From positions 1,975,502,576 to 1,975,566,575 of the forward strand of contig OY728136.1 in the NCBI GenBank assembly GCA_963277665.1: a stretch of 64,000 nt of DNA, read 5' to 3'. Positions within the stretch are counted from its first letter, which is position 1. The number at the start of each line of letters is the position of its first letter. Positions 48,601-61,685 of the stretch are shown piece after piece. The notes under the pieces are model-generated. The model worked only from the letters and a program-made list of their open reading frames with translations. It had not been told where the DNA came from and did not search any database. A program made the translations under genes and the position numbers. The stretch is from Viscum album (lineage: Eukaryota > Streptophyta > Magnoliopsida > Santalales > Viscaceae).

Positions 48601-51600
48601 TTAGTGTTTAGAATAAAAAAAACACTCTCCCAATGCACTCCATAAATTCATAGGATATAATTAAAAACCCATAGAGGAAGTGAATTGGTTTTCACTGATT
48701 ATTAATGCCCCCTTCCATCTGATTCGTAATACCCTAAATTAGTATATTTAGAATTTATGGATTTAAAATTTCTGATTTCATGAAAGTGTACCCTTAACCA
48801 CATTTCAAGGAAATATTTTAGGTTTTTATGTTATGAAGTGTGAATATTCACATTCATATGATGAAAAAATGTCCGAAGAAGGAAATCAAATCCATGTCCT
48901 ATTTGACTACTATAAATAACGAGTTAGAAAAAAAAAATTAAAATTAGATCTGTATATTGATCATTGTGAGGGGTTTCTTCTAACTCCATTTATACGCTTC
49001 AATACTCATTCTATATGAATACAAGGAATATTCATAATACTCAAAAAATAGTGGGTGTGGATGAGGATGAAAATGAATTAGTAATTTTGTTTTACAATGA
49101 ATTAGTGAATTGATTGATCATGAAGCCAATAAGATACATATAATGTCATGGTATTTCTATATATGGTTGTTTCTGAGTCATTATACATAATATACATAAT
49201 TATAACAAATTCATGGCAATCAATTTCTATATAGTATGCTTTTATCTTTATATACATAATTATTTCTATTCAGTTCGTAAATTAATTTTAAAGATGTATT
49301 AACTCATTTCAATAGAGATAAAAGTTGTAAAAACTCAATATTATAAAATATACTTCTCTTTAAATTAAATTTTTATGTGTTTTTAATATTTCTGGACATT
49401 CAAACCCAAGCATAAAAAAAAATTGATATATTAAAACATAATTGTTTAATTGAAAGTTATTAATATTATTTTCCCAATAATGAAATATATATATGTAAAA
49501 TATCTCCTTAATTTAATTTTATTTATTAATAAACAATTTATATGTGCTAAATTTTCAATAAAATAAATTATGATCCAGCGAAACATTTTCTTTAAAAATG
49601 GGATTTATTACATTTATGAGATAATATTATATGTTATTCTTAACAAATTTAGAAGTTATAGTTGATAAAATTAATAAAATTTTTGAAATCAACATATGAA
49701 AATTATTTTATGGTGATTTTTTTGGATTTTACTAAAAGGAATAATTTTTTGATATATAGTAAATAATAATGAATTTTTATAAAACCAGAAGGTATTTTAA
49801 TTGAATCACTTCATTGTGATTTCAATTTTATCTTAAGGTAAAATATGTATCCTTTAATAATATATAATAAAATTAATTATGTAATAATTTTATTTATAAT
49901 TTATTTTTGTATAAGTTCATTTTTGTGTTTAAAATACATTTTCTAAAAAATACTTTCAAGTGGAAATAGTGTTATGTCATAATTATATAAATAATAAAAA
50001 AATAAATATGGAAATAAAATCTATATATTATATATTGAACAATATTATTTTACATTCATCTTGTGGTTTTTACTGGTCATTAAAATATAATCATTTTTGT
50101 TTTGTACTTAAAATTGATTTTTTTTTATAAAAATGTCTTTCCTTCAATTTTTCTTGATTCATTTGAAGTAGATTTATACAACTTTTAGAAATTAAATAAT
50201 TTAAAATATATTAATATTATATATTCATCATAATTAATATTACTTATTGGTCTCATCAAAATTTATTGTCATTAAGAATAGTTACCATGATAAATATTTG
50301 TCACAAAGATAAAAGAGGAAAAACAGGGTTATACTTATCAGTAAAAAAATTTACTATTTCTATAAAATAACAGTTTATTCTATTTTAATTGTTCTTTATT
50401 GATTAGTATATTTTTTGGGAGTTAAATATTTTATTTTTAAATAATATTTTGAAGTTGGGAAACCAATATTGTCTTTTGTGATGAGAAGTTATATTTTTTT
50501 GAATAAATAAATATTATTGTTTCTCTTCAATTAATGGAATTTCTGGAATCATCTATTAGGTTCTAGAATGATTCAAAAATTATAAAAACAATTTTTTCAT
50601 TATTATATATCCATACAATTTTGGAAGCCAGTTTATTTCTTTATTTTGAGGTGAAATTATTTTTACTCTTAAAATCATGAATTTTCGAAAAATTAATTTT
50701 GTATAATTTTTGAAATTATTTTAATAGTAATTTATTCAAAAAATAAAACATCAAACTAATAAAATTTCCTCCATATTTGGAAGAATAATTTCCTAGTAAT
50801 TTATATTTATTATTTTTCTTTTTGGTCGTATAACTGTGTTATCATAGTAAAATATTTATTTTATCATTATTAAGGATAAAATCGTTTTAAAGTGGTCTAA
50901 CTAAGAGATAAGGGTTAAATTATATCCAAAAGATTAACAAGATTATTTCTACCGTATTATATACTAATTTTATAATTTGGATGGATTTGTAAAACTATAA
51001 ATTATTATTTTTTATATTATTTTACATTTTATGTAATTACAAGTGTGTCTCCTCCCTATTTTATAATAGAATACAACCACACTTCTCTTTTCCATACATC
51101 ATAAGTCTTATATATCATTCAATATATACAAAAATAAATTCATGGATTCCTTACCCATGTTTTAGATCTTTCAGTATTGCCGTAAGACCACCATTTCGAG
51201 GCTTATAGTGTATGTCATAAGAGGTGTCTCAACAAACATGCATAAATCTTAAAAAAGTACATTCAATTTTTATAGTAATTCTACCTCTTATAAATATGTG
51301 GTATCCATTTTAAAATAATTAATTTCAAATTTAATATATAATTAATATTTATTGTAACTATTAAACAAAAAATATCTAGAAAAGTTTCATCCCATGGGAA
51401 AAGTAAACATAACTCATGCCTAAAAGTGGACTTCTACCTCCACGATGTGTTTCATTTTTTCATCACAACTTCATATTGGTGATAATTAAGATAGTTTTAA
51501 AAGTTAAATATGATATTTATGATAAAATTATTGTGTATCAATAATAAAATATTATTTATAATTCTTTTTTTTCTTTATAAAAAATTGAAAATAGGGTCCA

Positions 51601-51898
51601 GGTTTATGTAAGGCCTACCATATCCATGAACAGTTTAAATCATCTTTCTTTCTCCATATTTTATTGATTATTATTATATATATATGGTATTTATATCATG
51701 TTTGAAATTTTTAATATTATTTAACCATGATCATTGTACCACTATTGGAACTTCTAAACCCATACAATCATGTACAACGAAGCCGTTTCACTTGGAATAG
51801 TGATTTTAATAGAGAATTGTTAATAAAATGGAGATAATATGTTATAAGAAAATTTCAGGTGGAAGGATATATATGATTAGAGTTCTAAATTATATTAA

Positions 51899-51940
51899 CA
51901 CACACACAAACACACATACACACACATATATATATTTATA
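51899..51940. repeat. Compound (CA)n/(TA)n microsatellite
   Basis: An interrupted CA repeat (about 29 bases) runs directly into TA repeats. It is the only CA-rich tract of this length in the window. Confidence 0.88.
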
Positions 51941-54900
51941 TATTAATTTTTCATGAGGTTTCAACAAGTATTAAGCATGATGAGACTTGAGGTAATGGAT
52001 CTCTCATCTCACTTTTTATTTAGTGACAAATATGTCATACTCACCAGTTGTTTCTTTTATGTGGGGTATATAATAAAAATGTGTTTTTATATGATAATTA
52101 TTATGGAAAAAGGGTATTTACTATAATTAACTGACCTGGGATATCCTACCAAACTTGTAGTTAAACAGAATATCTGTAAACTTGATCGGTATTCTCAGTC
52201 TCCTTGGGATTGTAACTAGCAGCTAAGAATCAAAAATTAATGAGAGGAAATGATTTCAACCATAGTGAAACCAAATACATGGAATTTATATATATAAATA
52301 AATAAATATTTGAATATAATAAGATGAAAAATTGAAATAAATATATTCTATAACAAAAGGAACATTAAAAATAGTGATATGACTCGAATGCCTGAAAAGA
52401 TAATGGAACAGGTCCAAAAAAACTAGAAAGAGAAACTGATACCAAAAATCACTACTCTATCTGATATATAATTATTCTCCCTCCTTTTCACCACCAACTA
52501 TCCATACATTTATGAGATATATTTAACTACCTCGCTATAGATACTTGAAATTTTTTACATCAAAAGATAATAAATGGTTTAAAACCACCTAAGGGGTATT
52601 CAAGGTGTGATCTAAACAGGCTTATTAGGATACCAACCAGGTGTTCCATATCAAGTACATGTACAAATAACCCTTATCATATTATTTTAAAAAACATGTA
52701 ATGATATATTGAAATATGTTTAATATCTATATCAGGAAGAGAATTTTCCCCTATTACACTACTCTAATCCACGGCCATGTTAAACCCATTTAATGAATCA
52801 GTTATAAAAACATTAATCAATAAGGTATATATTGTAAAACATATACAAGGAAAATTAAAGTAAAATATGCCATGGATAATCATAGTTATGTTAGCTAGGT
52901 TACTAATTTATTACCCATGACTAGTACCGATAAACATTAACTAGAACCCATGGATCATGGCCTATAGAATAGCTAAACACCCTAAAAATAAAACCTACCT
53001 ACCATGCCAATCATTTCCTATAACAAAATTCCTAAAAATCGTGAAATGGATGGAACCCCAATGAACTTGAACAATAATATAGTATTAAATATGGTTTATA
53101 CTGATACACCATCTATATAATGATCCAAGGATCCCATGTTCTTCTTTGCTAATAATTTTAAATTAGTTATGCATTTAAAATACAATTTTAAGCTCCCATT
53201 TCAAATAAAAACGTCTTTAAAAACCCATTTATCAATTCATTTATCAATACCGTTATAATAATTTTAATTTTATGAAGTGATGTAAAAAATAATATTTTAT
53301 CACATCCCAATTTATAGACACATATGAAAAATCCAATATCATTCCAATTTAGTAGAAAATAAATTAAAAAATATATAAAAATTAATTGTTATCACAATGA
53401 AGTCTATAGGTCGAAACAACCACCTCAGACTCATATTCCACACATCCCATAATAGTATTTACACACTGAACAGAATAAAAAACCAAAAAATGAGGCCCCA
53501 ATATCGATTACCATATCTTATAATTGGGTTACATAAAGAGCATCAATGAAGAGTATGGATAACAACATGCCACAAAGAACATGCATGTTTCACCAAAAAC
53601 CACCGTAATAGTTGTCCACTAGAAGATTATAGAACAAGACATATAGAGGTTATCGAGGATGAATTTACATTACATGACCATAGATCCATAAATAAAAACA
53701 TTGATACTATAAAAACTAAGAGAAAAGATCAATTAGGAATAATAATAACTAGGAGAGAAGAGATACAACCATGGTAGATATTGAATACGGAACATAATGA
53801 TTCAAATGAAGAAACAAATCACTACAAATAACCTGGAATTGTCTATCATTAGAGGTTTGGAGGAAAAAAATTGAATGAGAGAATAACATGAATGTCGAAT
53901 AATAAAACCCACATGTAAGTGAGATTTACATCTTAAATCTCATTCTTATATCATTAACCCCTATATTTTCTGACATCTAAAAACTTTTCACCTCAGTTTT
54001 ATTTATATTAAGTGACATACTTATAGACTTAAAAGGTATTATGGAATAAATTATTTTAATTCCATACTAATTTATTATAACTTATTCACTTAACTTAACT
54101 TACATAATAAATCAGGTATTGTAGTCATAAATTACCTCTAAAACCATCACCAATAATATATCCCCAGAAAAATCATATGTAAAACTCCCACACCCTTAAT
54201 ATGAGGAGAATAATATATTGAACATGATACGGATCATTGCATTTATATAGGATGTTATAATCTCCATAGCATAGAGAATTATATCCCCTAAAATTAATAT
54301 GTAATAGGTATTCTTAGGAAATTGGTGAGGGTAATACTCTCTCCCCGATGAATCAATATCTCATGTATGTTAAGAATTTGATCCATGTGTCTATAATACA
54401 TTAAGAAATAAGATAAAATTACCTTGAATGAACTTCAAATAAGATTCAATGATCTTCACTACATGTTCCAAATTTTAATCATCTATCCCTAACTATATCT
54501 TCTCTCAACTCAAAACATTAGTTGGATTAGGATGGTATTTTTGGAGTTGGGATTTGAAAAAAGCATCAAGGAAACCGATCAAATGAATTAGAAATACAAA
54601 TCGATAAGAAACCTATCCAAGTTACAATGTTACCAAAAATAGTCCCAAATATTTTTGATCCAGATATCCCAATTTTTCAATACTAGTGTAACCTAACTAG
54701 AGAGAATCGTTTATGAAAAACTCAGTCACTAAAGGAAAACACCTAATAGGTTTACTAAGATTTAACCAAAATGATAAGGTTTACCATTATGACAAAACAT
54801 CTCAAGACTATATTATCTGATTATATTAAAAATCTATTTCATAATTTATTTTAATCCATGTACGTTTTCAGTTATTTTTGTTGATATTTGATTTATGATA

Positions 54901-55385
54901 TGTTATTTTTTTTGAAATTCCAATAGTGTCCCTCACCTCATATACAAAAGGGAACAAAATAACTCACTTATTTGCATCACATTCAGACTCAAATATCATC
55001 TGTAACCTAATAAATTATATTATAGTATTACTTATATAAATTTTATAGAATTTTTTCTTCACAAAAAAAACCCACTATAGTGCCCTAAGAGGAGATATAA
55101 AGGATGTTAACTAAAGAAGGTATATTCTTCATTATCATCTCATTCAAGATTATTTCTTATTATACTCCCTATTAATGTATTCCTTCCATTATAATCTGAC
55201 AAGTAAATTATAAAATATATTCATAGATTTTATTATTATTATAGAACAACCATATTCCACCTTTTATCAATCCTATGAAAAATTAATGCACCACACGAGT
55301 GTACGCATAGATTATCGTCTCCTCATTTTGGGGTAATATGTTTTTTCATCCCCACTATACATGGATTGGTATAATGATAGAAAGA

Positions 55386-55403
55386 ATATATATATATATA
55401 TAT
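55386..55403. repeat. (AT)9 microsatellite
   Basis: Uninterrupted alternating AT/TA tract in AT-rich DNA. Confidence 0.85.
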
Positions 55404-56778
55404 TATAATTTTAAATTTGTATTAATATAACGTCTATATCCATACCCTTTCACCATTAATTTATTGATACCATCACTTATGAGTAAGTATGTCATATATT
55501 CTCTAGAACACGATGTTATTCATTTTCCATGTTCACCATTAAATAATGATTTTATAAATGTATATAATATATAAATATGGTATATATATATCACATTAAT
55601 ATCATTATGAATATGAAATAACTATATCATATTTATAAGAACTGGGACTTATATGCAAAACCATGAATAAAAAAATGAAGCAGTTGGCACTCAATAAAAG
55701 GGTAATAATGAAAAATTATTAATAAATGGGTGATAAGATGATATAAAAGGATCATATATGATATCAAAAATATGAAAACGGAACTATTATATATTTAAAA
55801 GTTTTATTAAAACCATTATATAATAGTTTTTATATGTGTTTGATGAAACTATGACTGAAGGTAAAGGTTAGTTACACAATCCTAGTTTATTCATGATTGT
55901 TAATATATCAATATATACTAGAAAATATATCTATTTCATGTCCTTGTTTCCTAAAAATAATTTTTTAAAATAATTTTAATATTCTCATACAATTTTTTAA
56001 TTCTATTTATACAAATGTGTGAATTTTTTCTAAATGGTTAAAATAGAATCATTTTTTTAATTTTTAAATGAGGTACTTTGTGAATTTTCTATAAAAAACA
56101 TGAAATGAATATTTTTAAAAAAATAAATATAATGAATGGATTTTTGTTTATGATGTAATGATGTTTTTGAATTATATTTCATTTCCATATGTTATGTTAC
56201 GATGAAATATGAAACCCATTTCATTTTATGTGTTCTGATATGATTAATGAATTATGTTCATAGAGAACACATATATATGATTATTATTATGTGATGTGTG
56301 GGAAATATATGTCCCTAAAACTCATTATGTATATATCTATATCTCATGAGATATAAAAGACTGTAATGTTAAGAATAATCGGTTCAGTAATATAGTTCTA
56401 GAATGTGGAGTGATCTCGGTTTATTAAGGGATTTTTTTCTGGTATGGTGGTCTTGTAAGTGATTATTAAATAATATGAAAATTATTCTATAATTTTGTTG
56501 GTGTGATAAAATATCATTCCTTATGTTATATCCCAACAAATAATTTTCTTTTATTATTTTATAGTTCTTGTCTTATGAAATTCTATAATTTATTTCATAT
56601 GTTACTATCATGATCCTTTATAACCATAATATAATTTTCAAAAGTTATTTTCTTATTCTAATTCCATAATATATATATTATCTCCCTTTATTACCATTAC
56701 TGAGTATATAAGATAACACATTTTTATTTTTTCATCTATGATATGAAGAAATGTATTTAATAAGAATCATCAATATGG

Positions 56779-56795
56779 TTTCTAGTAATGGAGAT
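56779..56795 (+). promoter_or_regulatory. Candidate primer-binding site of element C
   Basis: GTTTCTAGTAATGGAGA resembles the element B junction (GTTTCTATCAGAGGATGGA). It lies about 1.58 kb before the protease DxG, close to the 1.48 and 1.67 kb in elements A and B. The match is loose. Confidence 0.35.
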
Positions 56796-56849
56796 ATTTG
56801 CATGAGACAATGTAGATGTTTTATAAATGAGTTTTTTATTCGTCCAGGA

Positions 56850-58230
56850 TTCCGATGGAACAAAAAATTTATAGTTATGACATGATTTTTTAATCTACTT
56901 AATGAATATTGTTATATTTAGATATATTAAATTTTTTTTAAAGAAACAGGCAGTCATAATTTATATTATAGAAAGGTGTAGTTAACAATTGGAATCATGG
57001 ATGATAAAACCATAGTAAGAACTCTAAGGATAAATATATATATGGGATACATTCATAGATATTTTGTGATGATCGTAAAAAATATAGGATTATAACTAAA
57101 GTCTCTTGATCTGAAATTTAATAAATATTTTACCCTAATTATGTTATTTCCCACTATAATTATTGTTACGCACACTATGCCCTTTTGTTTTAGTCAACAT
57201 CTTGAACCTAAGAGAATCATGTTAATGATGATTTTGAAGGAACGTTCCATTATTTTCCTATTTAGAAACCGAATATTATTGGATATGTAATTTACATAAT
57301 ATTCTCTTTTCTCACAAAAATTTCTCCAGCTATGAGTAATTTTGTACTTATAAATGATCAATAGAAGGAACTACATTCTCTTGATTCCTTAATGTGGTAG
57401 TTTTTACCTCTTTTAAGTGGGTTTTATGATCCACAATGGGTTGGGAAATGGACCGGTACTGAAAAATTGATATTTTTAGTTCTCCTATGTTAAAAACATT
57501 AGAAAGTCATTTTAGAATTCAGACATTTGGAAATATAAGATGATCAATAGAGAAATATCATCAATAATACAAGAAATTGAGATAAAATTTACCTTGTGTA
57601 ATGGGATGAGTACAATAACATAATTTTTATAAGAAGATTCCATATAATCATATAATGAAGATAGAGAGGAATTTTATTGAGGTTAAGAAAAAGGATAATG
57701 GATTTTTTGTTTCCTAAGAGGAAACTTTTACAAGGATTTAAAGGAATGGTTTTGGAATTATAATTCAAACAGAATGTAAGGACGGTTGATTATTTAGTGG
57801 TTTAAAACTAAATCTATGATCAGAATTAGATTAAGGGAGTTCAGTATCTATGAAGAAATATTTTGAGGTGCTCTCAATGTTGAGATGGATATTGGAGTTT
57901 CCCATCAATAATATAGTTTTGATAAGAATACAGAAATGGATGTCCATAGAATTTCTATAAACCATAGTTTAAATAATATATTCATTCATTTATTATTAAT
58001 TAGTGGAAAATAAAATGAGGATTCTACATCAAGGGGACTAGTAAATATTTTAACTCTGTGAAATAATTTCATCGTGAAATTGGTTGTTGACGTGATGGGG
58101 AAAAAAATATAATGATGTGAATAAAAAAGGATACCAATAATTCACCTCCTCCACATAAATGCTTCATATGCAAGTAAAATGGAAAATATTCTAAAAAATT
58201 ACAAAATTTTAGGTCTGTTAGGGTTTGTCA
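56850..58230 (+). pseudogene. Gag region of element C (barely readable)
   Basis: Only traces remain: QNVRTVDYLVV near 57770 in the place of a Q-G-x-x-T-V-x-E-Y motif, and HKCFICK, a stop, NGK near 58155-58185 where the CCHC zinc knuckle (KCF.CG..GH) is expected. Only the first two Cys survive. Assignment rests mainly on position between the primer site and protease. Confidence 0.5.
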
Positions 58231-58339
58231 ACTTAATCAACCTCTATAAGACTAGGAAATAAGAAAATCACATTTGATCACTATTAGTGATGTTGAGTGT
58301 GACAATGAAGTGGTGAAAAGAACACATACCATCCAATCA

Positions 58340-58660
58340 AAAGTAGCTAATGTTTAGTTTGATTTTGGATACACCAAATATTTTTTTCAAAAGAACATTC
58401 TAAGGGTATAAAGGTATTTTCTCAAAAATTAAATGTTGAGTTAACTATTAAAACTTGTAATGGTACAATTGTATCATCACCAGTTTATAATTTATATCTT
58501 GTTTAAGTTTGTTGGAAATTACTTCGTAAAGATATTTTGATGTTTACTCTAGTTGAATTTAATGTTATTATTGGAATTAATATGATTTATATATATGGAA
58601 CACATATCAATTATTGAGTAAAGGATGTAAAATTTCATACTACAAATGAAACTATGATCA
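58340..58660 (+). pseudogene. Protease region of element C (broken)
   Basis: FDFGYTKYFFQKN, with D-F-G at 58361-58369, stands where VLFDTGATHSFI is expected. It is followed by TCNGTIVSSPVYN and LVEFNVIIGINMIYIYG, matching the second block (DFDVILGMDWL). The Thr of D-T-G is replaced by Phe. The catalytic Asp and Gly remain. Confidence 0.75.
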
Positions 58661-58899
58661 TATATAGATGCATGGATGAATATGAACATCCAATAGAAAT
58701 TATTTCCCTATTGTGGGTATTAATTTCTAAAATGAGAGTTTATATATCTCATATGGTTCATGAGAAACAATACCTTGATGTTACACATAATTTTTGAATG
58801 ATTGTTGGTGTTTTTTGGAAGAACTACTTGGACTTCTTCCAAATCATTAAGTTGAGTTTTAAAGATAAATCATAATGGGTAATATAATTATTTTAATGA

Positions 58900-59470
58900 C
58901 TACTTATAAAACACTCCCAATTGAGTTTTGGGAATTGAATATGAAAATAAAAAAGAATGTAAAAAAGGGATTCATATTCACTAGGGAATCACCATGGGGT
59001 CTACTGGTTCTATTTTAAAAAAATGAATCAATGAGACTCTGTATTGATATTAAAGAACATAATACGATCACTTTCATGAAAAAATATTCACTCCCCCATA
59101 TTGTTGACTTATTTATTCAATTAAGTGGATCTCATTATTTTATAAGACTTATATTAATTATTAATATCATCAATTGAGGGTAAATAATGAGGATATATCT
59201 AAGATGGCATTTCATGCAATGTAGGGAGACTAGGAATTTATTGAGATGCCTTTTGAAATTTCAAATTCATCCAATATCTTCATGGATTTAGTGAATAGAT
59301 TCACTAGAGACTATCTTGATCAGTTTCAGGTTGTACTTGTAGATGATATTATTGTATATTAAACACAAAAGGAAGAACATAATGATCACATTAGGATTAT
59401 AATATAGACCCTTATATAGAATAAGAATTATGAAAAAGTTTTCATGTGTGTATTTTGGCATCATAAAGAT
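58900..59470 (+). pseudogene. Reverse transcriptase region of element C (broken)
   Basis: Readable blocks are KKGFIFTRESPWGLLVLF, SMRLCIDIKEHNTITFMKKY, SLPHIVDLFIQLSGSHYF, HQLRVNNEDISKMAFHAM, FMDLVNRF, DYLDQFQVVLVDDIIVY and HIRIIIQTL. The active site reads L-V-D-D at about 59335-59346, where the family has F-I-D-D. The catalytic Asp pair is kept. Confidence 0.9.
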
Positions 59471-59639
59471 TAATATGGGGGATGCATATCTCAGGATACG
59501 GGATATATATATGTATCCAATAAAGAAAAAATTTATTTAATGTTGTCCAAGACTAGAAACAACAACTGGGATCAGATTTATTATTGTATTGTATGGATAT
59601 TGGGGATTTTTTGGGATATAATTCTCTTGATTCTCTAAT

Positions 59640-60125
59640 ACACTCACTAATTTGAATTAGAATAGTGTCATGTTCATATGGAGGGAAGAATGTGAAGAGA
59701 ATTTAAAGGTGATGAAAACAAGTTTAGTCAGTGCAACTATGGTCACCCTACCCTGTAGTGGAGAATGTTATGAAATCTATATTGACATACCTAAGAAGTT
59801 TTTATGATGTGTTCTCTTGAAGAACAATATGGTGATAGCTTAAGCCTCACTAAAATTGAAAACCTAGGAGAAAAATTACACATCTCATGCTTTGGAGTTA
59901 GATACCACAATTTTTCATTAATGATATGGGGAAATTATCATTATGGAAAAGGTTGTCACCTTTATACTAAAAAAAAAAGTTTATAGATTATTTTCACTAA
60001 ATGGGAGTTGAACACATGCTAAAGAAAATGGTTGGAATTGATTAATTTTTATGACTTCTCAATATGTACCACCCTAGTAAAGTGAACAAGTTGGTGGATA
60101 CCATGAGTCAAAAGGACTATACTAG
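59640..60125 (+). pseudogene. RNase H region of element C (broken)
   Basis: IWGNYHYGKGCHLYTKKKSL (about 59920-59985), a stop, IIFTKWELN and RKWLELINFYDF match [28 protein letters not shown] and RRWLELLKDYDF. The catalytic Asp of YTD is Lys. The 60-codon open frame beginning at 59804 covers part of this region and is not a separate gene. Confidence 0.87.
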
Positions 60126-60389
60126 ACTGTATGTGATGAGGATCACAAAAGATCCAATATTTATGTAATTTTAAAGGATGAATATGGAAATAATAAATGA
60201 TAGAAGGAAATCATATCTTTTATCAATTTAATGTGAAACCATCAATGTAAGGGATGCATGAGGAGGCATATAAGGAAGATATAAACCTACAAAAGAAGTT
60301 GGGAAATATCATGAGGTAAAATTTATTTATGATTGAATAATAAGGTTCTGTAACCATTATTATATCACTCAAATTCTATATTTAATGAG

Positions 60390-61300
60390 GTAGGTGTTTG
60401 ATGAGGCTCATTGTTCATCATTCTATATTCATCCTGGATGTAACAACACGTATAGAGAAATGAAATATTATTTCTAGTCTGATGTCCGGAAAAGAGATAT
60501 ATTAATGTTTATTCAAGTATCCTGTTTTTTTAACAAGATATAGTTGTGATATAGAATTCAAATGGGATGTTATAACCATTACTCATGACAATGTGTAAAT
60601 TTGAAAACAATAGCATATATTTATTCATCGGAATACCCAAAACATATAAAAATATAATTCTATCTAGGATATATTTGATCACTTTAGGATGTTGGGACAA
60701 TAAATTAAAACAGAGAAAATTTATTTCATTTTTTCAGAATATCTAATAACGAATTATTGACATTGAATGGAGTACCTCTATCCATATATGTGATCATGAT
60801 ATGAGGTTTACCTAAATGTTCCGGAGAAGTCTTTAGCTATCTCTTGGTACATAGTTATGTTTCATCCCTGATTTTCATCGCCAGATATATGGATAGTCTG
60901 AAAGGATAATAAAATGTATAGAATACATTTTGATATATCATTTATTGATTTCAAAAGTTTTTTCAATCAACACCTACCATTGGTAGAATTTTCTTACAAT
61001 AAATTCTTTCACTCTCATACTGAGATGGATACTTATAATTCCCACTGTGGTATGATGTTAAAATACAAAAATTCATTAATGGTTTAGGGAAATAAATATA
61101 TTGGTTACAAATATAGTATATGAAGTGGTATATAAGGTTATATCTATTCAAAACCCCAAAATAGAAGCTCATAGTCAACAAAAAAGTTATGTTGACAATA
61201 GATAAAAAGTACCAATGTTTGAAGTGGGTGATAAGGTGTTTCTAAAAAAATCCACATATAAAATAGTAATTATATTTTTAATGAAGTTAAATATAAGACT
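60390..61300 (+). pseudogene. Integrase region of element C (broken)
   Basis: VFDEAHCSSFYIHPGC (about 60400-60445) keeps both His of the zinc site (EAH.SPY..HPG), then YREMKYYF and DVRKRDI follow. Later LTLNGVPLSIYVIMI corresponds to LHGVPLSIVSDRD with the catalytic Asp lost, and toward the end there are traces of the Q-x-x-Y-x-D and V-G-D-x-V-F-L blocks (QQKSYVDN-like and FEVGDKVFLK-like). The middle is frameshifted throughout. Confidence 0.8.
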
Positions 61301-61374
61301 CTAATATATCAGTAGTTTTGAAATTATTTGTTGTGATGGGAAGGTAGCGTATATTTTTTAAATTCTACTGAATC

Positions 61375-61650
61375 ACTCTATAGTTGATGACGTGTTCCAT
61401 GAAACTCTCTCAATAAAGTACACACCTGACCCTCTTCATGTACTAAAAAAAGAATTCATATAACCAGATCAAGAACATTACTAAAAAACAATATAAATAG
61501 ATTATTTATCATAGATAAAAATTACTATTAAACAAGACCACTCATTTTGATAATGATTGATGTTGAATCCATAAATTTGAGGAAGTTACATGGGAACTTG
61601 AGGATGTTATGAGGGAGAATTTATGTCCTATATTTTTACCAGTGTGATTA
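61375..61650 (+). pseudogene. Integrase C-terminal chromodomain tail of element C
   Basis: IVDDVFHETLSIKYTPDPLH (from about 61380) matches VFHVSMLRKYVPDPSHVL. Then IHKFEEVTWELEDVMRENLC, ending at a TGA near 61650, matches the H..EEATWELED.MRE.YP pattern. This last block is the best preserved part of the element and needs no frame change within itself. Confidence 0.85.
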
Positions 61651-61685
61651 ATTTCAATGTAAAAATTAATTTTATGTTGTTATAA

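Larger units (their letters stand above)
45691..56778. other. AT-rich DNA; part must be the 5' LTR of element C
   Basis: No domain is readable. A minus-strand open stretch at 46614-46793 (59 codons without an ATG) is unusually free of stops and is not recognised. The right-hand part, ending near 56778, should be the 5' LTR of element C, but its start could not be found by comparison with the 3' LTR. Sequence at 52-54 kb has a texture like a gypsy LTR on the minus strand, which is not proof. Confidence 0.4.

Noticed and set aside
51040..51110. Similarity of a C-rich patch (TCTCCTCCC...ACTTCTC) to 63605-63660
   Set aside because: Could be part of a 5' LTR of element C, but the match is patchy, the position is 5.7 kb before the primer site, and it may be chance.
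55001..55080. TGTAACC... as the start of the 5' LTR of element C
   Set aside because: Only the first six bases match the 3' LTR start. The following sequence does not align by eye.
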